Assembly (NCBI RefSeq): GCF_008711465.1
Contig: NZ_VXKQ01000005.1
Location: forward strand, 62,001-126,000
Direction: 5' to 3'
Length of the DNA stretch: 64,000 bases
From: Francisella sp. SYW-9
Lineage (GTDB): Bacteria > Pseudomonadota > Gammaproteobacteria > Francisellales > Francisellaceae
Numbering within the stretch: the stretch's first letter is position 1; every line of letters begins with the position of its first letter. The notes beneath the pieces are model-generated. The model saw nothing but the letters and a program-made list of their open reading frames with translations. It was not told the origin of the DNA and did no database searches. Below, piece after piece: positions 8,698 to 17,199 of the stretch. The position numbers and the translations under genes are program-made.

Positions 8698-9594
8698 ATG
8701 TTTAAAATAGCAGTCTTATTAGCAACATATAATGGTAGAGAATATATTAGTGAGCAAGTTGATAGTATTTTGAATCAAGTACGTGTTGATGTAACTATAT
8801 TTGTAAGTGACGACCTGTCTACTGATGGAACAAAAAAAATATTAGAGAAGGTATCTGTAACGAACAGCAATGTTATAATACTTGAAGATGTTGGTAAATT
8901 TGGTGGGGCATCAAAAAATTTTTATAGACTTATTAAGGATGTAGATTTTTCTGATTTTGACTATATATCTTTAGCAGACCAAGATGATATTTGGTATGTA
9001 GATAAACTTATTAATTCTATAAATTGTATAAAGGAGCAAAATGTAGATGGTTATTCTGCAGATGTTTTAGCTTTTTGGGAAGATGGTAAAGAATTAATAT
9101 TAAAAAAAGCAAATGCCCAAGCAAGGTATGACCATATATTTGAGCCAGCGGGTCCGGGATGCACTTATGTTTTAAGTCAAAAATTAGCAATGGAAGTAAA
9201 ATTTTTTGTAGTAGATAAATGGCATGAGGTAAATAAAATAGATTTCCATGACTGGGTAATATATGCATTTGCAAGAGAAAATGGATATGGCTGGTATATA
9301 GACAAAAAAATTAGTATGCGATATAGGCAGCACAATTCTAATCAACTTGGTGCAAATAATGGTATAAAAGCTTTAACTAAGAGATTTAAGCTTGTTTTCT
9401 CTTCGTGGTATAGAAATGAGACAATAAAAATAATAAAGGTACTTAATCTCGAGCTTAAATATAAATTTTCACTGTATATTTTAGAAAAAAGTTACTTATA
9501 TAACATACTTCTATCAAAATATGCTTTTAATTTTAGAAGAAATAAAAAAGAAAAAATAATTTTATTCATTTTAATTTTGATAGGTATTTATTAA
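8698..9594 (+). CDS. family 2 glycosyltransferase, rhamnosyltransferase-like
   Basis: A 298-residue GT2 enzyme of the WfeV/WabF-like subgroup, many of which are annotated as rhamnosyltransferases. Key motifs are IAVLLATYNGREYISEQVDSI at the N-terminus, VSDDLSTDGT at about 36-45 and SLADQDDIWY at about 91-100, which is diagnostic of this subgroup. Unlike its neighbours it does not overlap the upstream gene: 56 bases separate them, with a weak AAAGGTCC-type purine stretch before ATG. It is the last gene of the polysaccharide block, and the end of the protein is basic and hydrophobic (RNKKEKIILFILILIGIY). The rhamnose assignment is a family tendency, not a prediction for this gene. Confidence 0.82.
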   Translation: MFKIAVLLATYNGREYISEQVDSILNQVRVDVTIFVSDDLSTDGTKKILEKVSVTNSNVIILEDVGKFGGASKNFYRLIKDVDFSDFDYISLADQDDIWYVDKLINSINCIKEQNVDGYSADVLAFWEDGKELILKKANAQARYDHIFEPAGPGCTYVLSQKLAMEVKFFVVDKWHEVNKIDFHDWVIYAFARENGYGWYIDKKISMRYRQHNSNQLGANNGIKALTKRFKLVFSSWYRNETIKIIKVLNLELKYKFSLYILEKSYLYNILLSKYAFNFRRNKKEKIILFILILIGIY

Positions 9595-9752
9595 TAAAAA
9601 TAGAGAATAATACTTGTGTAATGGTACTACGAAAAAATACCTACAACTGTAAAAAATGTCTCAAATTTACAAAAATAATATTATAAGTAAAATTATAAAA
9701 TCATTAAATGGTAAATTATATAATATAGTTAATAAATATAGGAAACTTAGAT

Positions 9753-10415
9753 ATGAAAACCTACATATTTGACTTGGATAATACACTTTATCCTTATAAT
9801 AATGGCTTATTTGATAGCCAAATGGCTAGAATGAGTGATTATATTAAACTTAAACTAAACATTTCAGATACTGAAAAAGCTAATGCAATCCGTGATGAGC
9901 TATATTATGAATTTGGTTCTACAATGCTGGGTATGATGAGATATCATAATATAGAGCCAAAAGAGTTTCTAGATTTTATAGATGATATAGAGATTAGTCA
10001 CTTTAAACCAAATGAGAAGCTAAATAAATATATAAATGATCTAAGAAAAGAAAATCGTACTTATATTTTTACAAATGCTTCTAATTTTCATACAGATAGA
10101 GTATTAAAACAATTTGGTTTAAATAATAGTTTTGATGGGATCTTAACTATTGAAGATACAAGTCTAGTCTCTAAACCAAAAACAAAATATTTTGATATAG
10201 GTAGAGGTAAGTTTGATATCGACTTTACCAACTCTATCTTCTTTGAAGACTCTTCACACAATTTAGTGCCAGCTAAGTACCTAGGGATGAAAACTGTATT
10301 AGTCCATGCTGATGATCATAAATCAGAGGCTAATTTTTACGAAAATCAAGAAATAGACTACTATGTCAAAGATGTAGAGTCTTTTTTTGAAGGTAATTAT
10401 TTAGCTAGAAGGTAG
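9753..10415 (+). CDS. HAD-family pyrimidine 5'-nucleotidase-like phosphatase
   Basis: A 220-residue haloacid dehalogenase superfamily hydrolase of the pyrimidine 5'-nucleotidase type. Motif I is FDLDNTLYPY (nucleophile Asp7, acid Asp9), motif II is FTNAS at about 106-110, motif III has the Lys in SKPK near 141, and motif IV is FEDSSHN at about 164-170. The cap between motifs I and II is helical. Such enzymes dephosphorylate nucleotides or similar small phosphates in the cytoplasm. The 158 bases upstream hold no gene. A TATAAT at 9719-9724 could be a -10 element, and an AGGAAAC lies before the ATG. In known Francisella genomes a HAD gene sits at this flank of the glycan locus; that is recollection. 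Confidence 0.85.
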   Translation: MKTYIFDLDNTLYPYNNGLFDSQMARMSDYIKLKLNISDTEKANAIRDELYYEFGSTMLGMMRYHNIEPKEFLDFIDDIEISHFKPNEKLNKYINDLRKENRTYIFTNASNFHTDRVLKQFGLNNSFDGILTIEDTSLVSKPKTKYFDIGRGKFDIDFTNSIFFEDSSHNLVPAKYLGMKTVLVHADDHKSEANFYENQEIDYYVKDVESFFEGNYLARR

Positions 10416-10440
10416 TTATATAGCTAATAACTTTGCTGTT

Positions 10441-10464
10441 TACCCACAGAGGTGGGTATTCTTT
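10441..10464 (+). terminator. hairpin terminator after the HAD gene
   Basis: Seven-base inverted repeat TACCCAC (10441-10447) and GTGGGTA (10452-10458) with a 4-base AGAG loop, followed by TTCTTT. This is a plausible intrinsic terminator for the plus strand between two convergent genes. The stem is short but unusually GC-rich for this DNA, and the T tail is imperfect. Confidence 0.6.
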
Positions 10465-10512
10465 GGATTTGTGGCCTATGCTTATATAATTAAATTAATC
10501 CCTTAAATAGCT

Positions 10513-11619
10513 TTACCATGGCGTAACAGTTATCTTTTTATTTAAACCACAATTCATTTTTGATTTGATTCTTTCTAAGCTTTCAGACGTTTGTAATCCA
10601 GATTTTGCATCAGAGTATTGGATTACATGACTTGCATTAATCAAAGCAAATTTCATAGAGTCTTCGATACTATTTCCTTTATATATGTTGGCACAAAATG
10701 TTGAACTAAATGCATCACCAGCTCCTAGTGTATTTAGAACATTCTTAATGCGTAATGATTCACTATGGTATATTTTGTCTTTAGTAGCAGCATAGACGCC
10801 ATTTGCACCATCTGTCACCATAATTAGCCTGACTCCAAGATCTAAACATATTTTAAAAAAGTCTTTTAGTCTAAAAGTAGCATTTAAAAAGTCTCTGCTA
10901 TCTTCGGTATGAGTTGTTTCTAATCTATCTTTTGACTCAGCAATATCTTGATCATCAGTAGAAAGTAAAGAAAGCATAAGTTTTTGAGCCTCTTGATAGT
11001 TTAAAACTAATATGTCTATACCAAACATTGAGTCTTTTATAAAACTCTCTCCAACACTTAGTTGGCTTGAGCCAGGGTTAATAGCTACTTTTGTGTTATT
11101 CTCTGAGGCAAGTTTAACTATCTCAGGTAGTCTAGCTGCGGAAGACTTACTTAGAGAAGTTATATATATGAAGTCACTATCTATAATTGTCTGAGATGGT
11201 AAGTCATCTTTTAGTATATCTTTGTTTGCACCTCTATATGCAAAAATAGTTCTATCACCACTTAACGTTGGAATTACGTAAGATGTAGCTGTACCATAAT
11301 TATTAGAGTATCTAATATTTGATATATCAATACCAAATTCTTTAAGTTCTTGAGATATTTTTTCGCCGGTAATATCTTTACCTATTTTTCCAAAGAAGCT
11401 AACGTCAATACCTTGCTTTTTGAAAGAAACAGCGGCATTAGTAGCGCCACCACCAGAAAAAGAGTTATGTTCTTTAACTTCTATTTTTGCACCTTCTTCA
11501 AGTAACATAAAAGACTGGGTAGTATCTTTTTTTTGCATGTTCATAGTGAACATTTCTTCATATTCAATAATTGTATCTAGTGTTGCACCACCAATAGTTA
11601 GGGCTTTTAGAGTTTTCAT
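10513..11619 (-). CDS. PfkB-family sugar/nucleoside kinase
   Basis: A 368-residue ribokinase-fold kinase. The N-terminal signature is FSGGGATNAAVSFKKQG at about 54-70 and the C-terminal signature is NTLGAGDAFSSTF at about 296-308, with the catalytic base Asp302. GKIGKDITGEKI fits the lid region. The protein is longer than most family members (about 300-330) because of an insert at about residues 229-255 rich in acidic residues (DQDIAESKDRLE and following). The substrate could be adenosine, ribose, fructose or another sugar; the motifs do not decide. It is transcribed towards the HAD gene and divergently from the cyanophycinase gene, with a 197-base AT-rich intergenic region upstream in which I found no convincing promoter. 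Confidence 0.87.
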   Translation of the reverse strand: MKTLKALTIGGATLDTIIEYEEMFTMNMQKKDTTQSFMLLEEGAKIEVKEHNSFSGGGATNAAVSFKKQGIDVSFFGKIGKDITGEKISQELKEFGIDISNIRYSNNYGTATSYVIPTLSGDRTIFAYRGANKDILKDDLPSQTIIDSDFIYITSLSKSSAARLPEIVKLASENNTKVAINPGSSQLSVGESFIKDSMFGIDILVLNYQEAQKLMLSLLSTDDQDIAESKDRLETTHTEDSRDFLNATFRLKDFFKICLDLGVRLIMVTDGANGVYAATKDKIYHSESLRIKNVLNTLGAGDAFSSTFCANIYKGNSIEDSMKFALINASHVIQYSDAKSGLQTSESLERIKSKMNCGLNKKITVTPW

Positions 11620-11816
11620 TTTATAAATTTATAGACAAATATATTATATTGGTAGATAGCATATCATCAAATAATAAATGCGTAAATATATTAAATACCT
11701 TAAAGATTTGAAAAAATAAACCTTTTTTATAGAAAAATTATTCATTAATTAGTATTATTTTATCAAAATGTTATTTTACTACATAATTTTTTATATATTA
11801 TAGGGAGATTTTAAAA

Positions 11817-12635
11817 ATGCCTTCTAAACCAGTCAAAAAGGATCATCGTGGATTTATTATGCCTATTGGAGGCGGAGAAGATAAGTTTGCAAGTCCTACA
11901 GTGTTAGAGAAGTTTATAGAGTTATCAGGTGGTGAGAATGCTAAAATAGCTGTTATACCTACTGCATCTAAATTACCAGATACGGGTGATATATATGTAG
12001 ATATTTTTACAAAGATGGGTGTAAAAGATGTTTATAACCTAAAAATTGAGACACGTCTTGAAGCAACTTCTAATAAAGAGTATCAAGATTTACTTTCTCA
12101 ATGCACGGGTATATTTATGACAGGAGGCAATCAGTTACTTCTTTCAACAACTCTTGGTGGTACTCCAATAGCCCAACTTATCCGTAGATTAAATGCAAAA
12201 GGTGTTAATGTTGCTGGTACATCAGCAGGCGCAGCGTTTATTTCAGGCTTTATGATTGCCGGAGGTCAGGCTGGATTAATGCCTAGATGTAATATGGTTA
12301 ATCTAGCTCCAGGTCTTGGTCTGACAAATAAGCTTTTAGTTGACCAACATTTTTCGCAAAGAGATAGATTAGGTAGACTTCTTGCAGCATTATCATATAA
12401 CCCATATATGGTGGGGGTAGGTATTGATGAAGATACTGCAGCGTTACTAAACTCTGATAACGTAATTGAAGTCGTCGGATCAGGTATGGTGACAATTATT
12501 GATTTCTCACACTTAAAGCATTCATCATTACATAATGCTCGTAATAATGCGCCAATTAGTTTAGTGGATATTCGTATGCACATGCTACTAGAAGGACAAA
12601 AATTTGATCTAAATACCTGCTTAGTTGAATACTAA
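11817..12635 (+). CDS. cphB: cyanophycinase
   Basis: A 272-residue serine peptidase of family S51. Cyanophycinase cuts cyanophycin (multi-L-arginyl-poly-L-aspartate) into beta-Asp-Arg dipeptides. The catalytic nucleophile Ser136 sits in AGTSAGAAF at about 133-141. IPIGGGEDKF-like residues at about 16-24, TGGNQ at about 102-106, and the DQHFSQRDRLGRL stretch are all family hallmarks. There is no signal peptide, so the enzyme is intracellular. A strong ribosome site, AGGGAG, lies 8 bases before the ATG. The next gene encodes an isoaspartyl peptidase, the enzyme that would split the resulting dipeptide. S51 also contains dipeptidase E-like proteins, but the length and sequence order here fit CphB. 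Confidence 0.92.
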   Translation: MPSKPVKKDHRGFIMPIGGGEDKFASPTVLEKFIELSGGENAKIAVIPTASKLPDTGDIYVDIFTKMGVKDVYNLKIETRLEATSNKEYQDLLSQCTGIFMTGGNQLLLSTTLGGTPIAQLIRRLNAKGVNVAGTSAGAAFISGFMIAGGQAGLMPRCNMVNLAPGLGLTNKLLVDQHFSQRDRLGRLLAALSYNPYMVGVGIDEDTAALLNSDNVIEVVGSGMVTIIDFSHLKHSSLHNARNNAPISLVDIRMHMLLEGQKFDLNTCLVEY

Positions 12636-12706
12636 TCATAAAAATTCTTTTATAATCCCTATAAGTCAGTCAGATTATAATTATTAACATTAAATAGGGT
12701 GAAAAT

Positions 12707-13570
12707 ATGCAAAAAATTATAATTCATGGTGGTTGTGGTGCAAGAGAGGACAAAAATACTTCTTTTGTTGATTATCATCAACATTTATTACCAATAGTTG
12801 AAAAATCTTATGAGTATCTCAGACAAGTTGATGATGCTAATCAAGTAGCTGTATTTGCTGCAAAACTATTAGAAGATGATGAAATCTTTAATGCTGGTAC
12901 AGGTTCTAGAGTACAGCAAGATGGCCAAATAAGAATGTCTGCATCTATTATAGATAGCCAAAATAAAAAATTTGCAGGTGTAATTAATATTCAAAATATT
13001 AAAAATCCAATAGAAGTTGCTAATCGTTTAATGCTACAGCATCACAGTGTATTAGCAGCAGATCAAGCTACTACATTTGCTCACGATATTATGAAGCTTC
13101 CTAAATACAACCCTATGACAGAAAAAAGATATCAAGAATATCTTGAGCTAAAAAAAGGTTATACAGGAACTATAGGCGTGGTTGTTTTAGATTCTAAAGG
13201 AAAAATATGTGCTGTGACTTCAACCGGTGGAGCTGGGTTTGAATATCCAGGTCGTGTAGGAGATAGTCCTACAGTTGCTGGTAACTTTGCAAATGAAGAT
13301 ATGGGTATATCTTGTACTGGTATCGGCGAACATATCCTAAATCAAGCTGTAGGAGCTAAAATTGCTACTAGAGTAAAAGATGGTATGGGCCTGTCTGAAG
13401 CAGTTGATAAATCAATAGCAGAAAGTAATAAGTTAGGTGACTACGTTGGTCTTATCGCGATAGATAAAAAAGGTAATATTTGCTCTGGATCTACATCAGT
13501 TGCACAAGCATTATATGCTTATGCAGATGGAGAAAAGATAAAAACTTTCTATGATGAAAAAATCTTATAA
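12707..13570 (+). CDS. iaaA: isoaspartyl peptidase / L-asparaginase
   Basis: A 287-residue N-terminal-nucleophile hydrolase related to E. coli IaaA (EcAIII). The proenzyme is expected to cut itself before Thr155 in YTGTIGVVVLD, giving alpha and beta chains. VTSTGGAGFEYPGRVGD at about 167-183 is the conserved substrate-binding region, and the N-terminus IIIHGGCGA matches the family. Some insects and plants have paralogues with the same motifs, but here the context with cyanophycinase points to cleavage of beta-Asp-X dipeptides, releasing aspartate and, for cyanophycin, arginine. The gene follows cphB by 71 bases and has an AGGGTGA ribosome site. It may have its own promoter, because two TATAAT-like hexamers lie in the gap. 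Confidence 0.9.
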   Translation: MQKIIIHGGCGAREDKNTSFVDYHQHLLPIVEKSYEYLRQVDDANQVAVFAAKLLEDDEIFNAGTGSRVQQDGQIRMSASIIDSQNKKFAGVINIQNIKNPIEVANRLMLQHHSVLAADQATTFAHDIMKLPKYNPMTEKRYQEYLELKKGYTGTIGVVVLDSKGKICAVTSTGGAGFEYPGRVGDSPTVAGNFANEDMGISCTGIGEHILNQAVGAKIATRVKDGMGLSEAVDKSIAESNKLGDYVGLIAIDKKGNICSGSTSVAQALYAYADGEKIKTFYDEKIL

Positions 13571-13577
13571 AAATATG

Positions 13578-13608
13578 TTGACTTAACAGCAAGAGTAAGT
13601 AATAATAT
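13578..13608 (+). promoter_or_regulatory. probable promoter of the tRNA cluster
   Basis: TTGACT at 13578-13583 is a near-consensus -35. An AT-rich TAATAA/TAATAT segment at 13600-13608 can serve as -10 with a 16-19 base spacer. Transcription would begin about 2 bases before tRNA-Phe, so almost no 5' leader would need trimming. The spacing is ambiguous. Confidence 0.5.
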
Positions 13609-13616
13609 ACGTCATT

Positions 13617-13692
13617 GGCCTGATAGCTCAGTCGGTAGAGCAGAGGATTGAAAATCCTCGTGTCGGTGGTTCGATTCCGCCTCAGGCCACCA
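13617..13692 (+). tRNA. tRNA-Phe (GAA)
   Basis: A 76-base cloverleaf. The acceptor GGCCTGA pairs with TCAGGCC, the discriminator is A, and CCA is encoded. The anticodon stem-loop is GGATT-GAA-AATCC and the T arm contains GTTCGATTC. It is the first gene of a run of five tRNAs. Confidence 0.97.
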
Positions 13693-13706
13693 TTAAATGA
13701 AATTGT

Positions 13707-13783
<77 letters not shown>

Positions 13784-13791
13784 TTATTTGT

Positions 13792-13868
13792 GCGTCCGTA
13801 GCTCATCTGGATAGAGCATCGGCCTTCTAAGCCGAGGGTAGCAGGTTCGAATCCTGCCGGACGTGCCA
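13792..13868 (+). tRNA. tRNA-Arg (TCT)
   Basis: A 77-base cloverleaf. The acceptor GCGTCCG pairs with CGGACGT (with one G-T pair at the end), the discriminator is G, and CCA is encoded. The anticodon loop CTTCTAA gives TCT, reading AGA/AGG codons, which are the common arginine codons in this AT-rich DNA. Confidence 0.97.
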
Positions 13869-13889
13869 TTACAATTAGCAATTTGTAAT

Positions 13890-13966
13890 GGTGGTTGTAG
13901 CTCAGTTGGTAGAGCCCCGGATTGTGATTCCGGTTGTCGTGGGTTCAAGTCCCATCAATCACCCCA
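13890..13966 (+). tRNA. tRNA-His (GTG)
   Basis: The acceptor GTGGTTG pairs with CAATCAC. The extra G at 13890 can pair with the discriminator C73, the identity element unique to tRNA-His. The anticodon loop holds GTG inside the CCGGA/TCCGG stem. CCA is encoded. Confidence 0.97.
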
Positions 13967-13972
13967 GTTATT

Positions 13973-14055
13973 GCGGACGTGGCGAAATTGGTAGACGCAC
14001 TGGATTTAGGTTCCAGCGGGCAACCGTGGGAGTTCGAGTCTCCCCGTCCGCACCA
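13973..14055 (+). tRNA. tRNA-Leu (TAG)
   Basis: An 83-base class II tRNA with a long variable arm. The acceptor GCGGACG pairs with CGTCCGC, the discriminator is A, and CCA is encoded. The anticodon is TAG in CTGGATTTAGGTTCCAG. It is the last of the five tRNA genes; no strong terminator was seen after it. Confidence 0.97.
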
Positions 14056-14148
14056 CACTTTACTTTTACTCAAATAAAAATTATCTTGCAATGTTGTCTA
14101 TCTGAGTATAAAGTACATTCTTTATAATACTCTCTCATTTTTGATTTA

Positions 14149-15393
14149 ATGAATAAGCTTTCAAAAAAGCATATTATATTTGCTTCAGCTAGTACAATCG
14201 TCGAATGGTATGATTTTATGCTTTTTGCATATTTAACACCTGTTATTGCCCATATATTTTTTCCTGATGTTGGTAAATATACAGCTATATTAATGACTTT
14301 TGGAGTTTTTGCTGCAGGATTTTTTATGGGGCCTATTGGAAGTGTTGTAATGGGTAGTTTTGGTGACAGATTAGGTAGAAAGAAAGCTTTGGTTGTATCA
14401 ATAGTTATGATGATAGTTCCAATGTTTGTTATTACCTGTTTACCAACGTACGGTAGTATAGGAGTTTTAGCCCCATTTGTATTAGTGATTATGAGGCTTC
14501 TTCAGGGATTTTCTATTGGTGGTTCTTATGGGGGCGTTATGGTTTTTATGATTGAGTCTGCCAAGCCAAACCGAAGAGCCTTTGTAGCAAGTTTTGCAAC
14601 TATGTCATCAGGTACAGGAGTTTTTCTAGCATCTTTAGTTGCTATGTTAATATTTGGGGTATTTAGTCAAGATGCTCTAAATTTATGGGGTTGGAGATTA
14701 GGGTATGCTATAGGACTTATCTTAGCGCTAGTTTCTTTGCTTATGAGACTGTCAATCCCCGAGAGCTACTCTTTTGAAGAGCTCGAAAAGCAAGGCGAGA
14801 TATGTAGCAAACCAGTCAGAGAGATGTTTAAAAAGCAGACAAAACCATTGTTTTTAGCTATCTCATTATCAGCATATGCAAATATTATTTACTATTTGGT
14901 TCTTTCATATTTACAATCTCATTTTACAGAATTACATTATTCTGAATTTACATCTTTAGCTATTGTTACAGTATTTAGTTTATTATTTTCATTTTTAGCA
15001 CCCTTATGGGGGTTTATAAGTGATTGTATAGGTCGAAAGCCTCTAATAAAACTTTCTATACTTACTTATCTTTTCCTATCGTACCCAAGTTTTATAATAA
15101 TGGAACAAGGCTTGTTTGGTTTAATTATTTCAATGGTAATATTAAGTATTCCTTTAATGGCTGTATGGGGAGCTTATGGTGCTTTTGCTCCAGAATTATT
15201 TAAAACAAAGTATCGCTATAGTGGTAATGCTCTAAGTTATAATATTGGGAATTCTTTTTTTGGAGGTACGATTCCTTTTATTGCGACATCACTAGTAGTT
15301 TCAACAGCGAATTTGCAAGCACCTGCATGGCTTTTAATTGTAGCGTCAATAGTAATGATTCCTATTGTCTATTTGATGCCTGAAACTAGGTAA
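14149..15393 (+). CDS. MFS transporter, MHS (ProP-like) group
   Basis: A 414-residue major facilitator with about twelve membrane segments. The first helix contains the MHS signature ASTIVEWYDFMLFAYLTP, and the loop between helices 2 and 3 has SFGDRLGRKKAL (the D-R-x-G-R-K/R motif). IMRLLQGFSIGGSYGGVMVFMIES in helix 4-5 is also typical of the ProP, KgtP and CitA branch of proton symporters for osmolytes or carboxylic acids. The substrate is not determined by sequence. No clear Shine-Dalgarno site is visible before ATG 14149. Whether it is part of the capBCA transcription unit is doubtful, because a likely promoter lies between it and capB. Confidence 0.85.
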   Translation: MNKLSKKHIIFASASTIVEWYDFMLFAYLTPVIAHIFFPDVGKYTAILMTFGVFAAGFFMGPIGSVVMGSFGDRLGRKKALVVSIVMMIVPMFVITCLPTYGSIGVLAPFVLVIMRLLQGFSIGGSYGGVMVFMIESAKPNRRAFVASFATMSSGTGVFLASLVAMLIFGVFSQDALNLWGWRLGYAIGLILALVSLLMRLSIPESYSFEELEKQGEICSKPVREMFKKQTKPLFLAISLSAYANIIYYLVLSYLQSHFTELHYSEFTSLAIVTVFSLLFSFLAPLWGFISDCIGRKPLIKLSILTYLFLSYPSFIIMEQGLFGLIISMVILSIPLMAVWGAYGAFAPELFKTKYRYSGNALSYNIGNSFFGGTIPFIATSLVVSTANLQAPAWLLIVASIVMIPIVYLMPETR

Positions 15394-15435
15394 AAAATAT
15401 ATTAAATCAAGATCTAATATAAATAATTTGTAAGC

Positions 15436-15464
15436 TTTGTATATAAAAATTTAAATGCTATACT
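15436..15464 (+). promoter_or_regulatory. extended -10 promoter upstream of capB
   Basis: TGC-TATACT at 15456-15464 is an extended -10 element (TGn plus five of six consensus bases). The -35 region around 15436-15441 is poor, as is common with extended -10 promoters. The start would lie near 15471, leaving a leader of about 20 bases before the capB start. Confidence 0.45.
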
Positions 15465-15489
15465 TTTGTTAGATATGCTAGCTAAATAG

Positions 15490-16707
15490 GTGACTAATTT
15501 GGATTTTTGGTTAATTATAGGCGTTTTTATAATTCTATGTTTATATTTGATAATCGAGAATATAATTCACAATATCAGTATTAAGAGTATTCCTATTAGA
15601 ATTCATGTAAATGGGACTAGAGGTAAATCAAGTGTAGCTAGGCTTATTGCTGCTGGAGTTAGAGCTGGTGGATATACAACTGTAGCGAAAACTACAGGAA
15701 CTTTGGCAAGGTATATTGATGTAGATGGTTCAGAGACACCAGTTTTTAGAATAGGTTTTAGTAATATTGCCGAGCAAGTTAAGATTATGTTCAAGGCAAA
15801 AAGGGCAAAGGCAGATGCTATTATAATTGAATGCATGGCATTACAACCTTTGTTACAAGCTTTGTGTGAGCTTAAACTAATAAAAGCGACGCATGGTGTA
15901 CTAACAAATGCTCGTCCTGATCACTTAGATGTTATGGGGCCTACAGAAAGAGATGTTGCTAAGGCATTAGCAGGAACAGTTCCAGTAAAATCAAAATATT
16001 TTACAGCCGAAGATATTCATTTGGATTTCTTTGACTATGTTTGTAAAGATAGAAACACTCAATTAATACCAGCTACAGCAGATGATGCTGAGAAGATATC
16101 TGATGATGAAATTAATAAATTTGTTTATTCAGAGTTTAAGATAAACGTTGCTTTAGCCTTAAAAGTTACAGATGATCTTGGTATTCCTCGTGATGTCGCA
16201 CTTAAAGGTATGTGGGAAGCGACACCAGATCCAGGAGCGATGACTGAGTATAACTTTGATATCAAAGATTCTGAGATGAACTTTGCTAACGCTTTTGCTG
16301 CTAATGATCCTGTATCTACTAAAATGCTTTGGGATAAGCTTTTTGAAAAGTATCGTGACTGTGAGAAGAAGGTTCTTGTCGTAAACTGTAGAGCAGACAG
16401 AGAAGATAGATCTAAGCAAATTGCAGAAGCTATCTTAGGTTGGGAAAAGCCTGATTTAGTTGCTCTTATTGGTACAGGGACAGATGTTTTTGTATCTTTT
16501 TATAAAAAATATGCTAAGTCTTTAGGAGCAGAAACTTCGCAAGTTATAGTCTGCGAAGATATGAAGCCTATAGAGATACTTGAGAAAGTTTATGCTACGC
16601 AAAAAGCAAAGTCTTATATGCTTGTTGGCGTAGGAAATATTAAAGATATAGGTATGGATTTGGTTGATTATTGTGATCAAAGTCACAAAAATAAACATGA
16701 TTTATAG
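15490..16707 (+). CDS. capB: CapB, Mur-ligase-like poly-gamma-glutamate synthase component
   Basis: A 405-residue protein of the Mur ligase superfamily that resembles CapB/PgsB, the ATP-dependent ligase of poly-gamma-glutamate synthesis. One N-terminal membrane helix (about residues 6-24) is followed by HVNGTRGKSSVARLIAAG with the P-loop GTRGKSS at about 42-48, then KTTGTLAR, and NARPDHLDVMG as the second ATPase motif. It heads the capBCA set. The GTG at 15490 is used here. A TTG at 15499 has a better Shine-Dalgarno (AGGTGA five bases before it), so the protein may be three residues shorter. In F. tularensis capB deletion is known to attenuate virulence, although no poly-glutamate capsule has been firmly shown; that is recalled literature. 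Confidence 0.93.
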   Translation: MTNLDFWLIIGVFIILCLYLIIENIIHNISIKSIPIRIHVNGTRGKSSVARLIAAGVRAGGYTTVAKTTGTLARYIDVDGSETPVFRIGFSNIAEQVKIMFKAKRAKADAIIIECMALQPLLQALCELKLIKATHGVLTNARPDHLDVMGPTERDVAKALAGTVPVKSKYFTAEDIHLDFFDYVCKDRNTQLIPATADDAEKISDDEINKFVYSEFKINVALALKVTDDLGIPRDVALKGMWEATPDPGAMTEYNFDIKDSEMNFANAFAANDPVSTKMLWDKLFEKYRDCEKKVLVVNCRADREDRSKQIAEAILGWEKPDLVALIGTGTDVFVSFYKKYAKSLGAETSQVIVCEDMKPIEILEKVYATQKAKSYMLVGVGNIKDIGMDLVDYCDQSHKNKHDL

Positions 16708-16733
16708 TTTTTAGAATATACAGAGGAGAAAAT

Positions 16734-17198
16734 ATGGATCCATTAACGCTCTCGATCGGGATTGGTTTAATAGTTGGGCTAGTTTTTGTATCGCTTTTAG
16801 GTTTATCTACAGGTGGTATGGTTGTACCTGGGTATTTTGCTTTAGAAATGGGGGCTCCTGATAGGGTTATTGTCACTATTTTAATATCAATAGTAATATT
16901 TGGTATAGTTAGACTAATGTCAAAGTTTATGATTATATATGGTAGAAGAAGAATTGCTATTACAGTACTACTATCTTTCATACTAGGAACTATATGTAAT
17001 GCTTTGTTCTCACAGTATTTAACTACTAGTTTTTATTCTAATAACCTTCAGGTAATAGGATATATTATTCCAGGGCTTATAACTTTATCTATAGATAGAC
17101 AAGGACTGATTGAAACAATAGGTTCTTTGTTAATAGCTTCAATTGTTATACGTTTATTATTAATAGTTTTAATTGGACCTCAAATAGTAGGAATATAG
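16734..17198 (+). CDS. capC: CapC, poly-gamma-glutamate synthesis membrane protein
   Basis: A 154-residue integral membrane protein with about four to five hydrophobic helices and few charged residues, matching the PgsC/CapC family in size (about 149) and in motifs such as STGGMVVPGYFALEMGAPDRV at about 28-48 and GYIIPGLITLSIDRQG at about 108-123. CapC works with CapB as the membrane part of the synthase complex. A strong GAGGAGA ribosome site precedes ATG 16734, 26 bases after capB, and the capA ATG follows one base after the stop, so the three are a single operon. Confidence 0.93.
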   Translation: MDPLTLSIGIGLIVGLVFVSLLGLSTGGMVVPGYFALEMGAPDRVIVTILISIVIFGIVRLMSKFMIIYGRRRIAITVLLSFILGTICNALFSQYLTTSFYSNNLQVIGYIIPGLITLSIDRQGLIETIGSLLIASIVIRLLLIVLIGPQIVGI

Positions 17199-17199
17199 T

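Noticed and set aside
13888-14127. Open frame of 79 codons on the plus strand through tRNA-His and tRNA-Leu
   Set aside because: The sequence is fully explained by two well-folded tRNA genes. The translation is a classic tRNA artefact.
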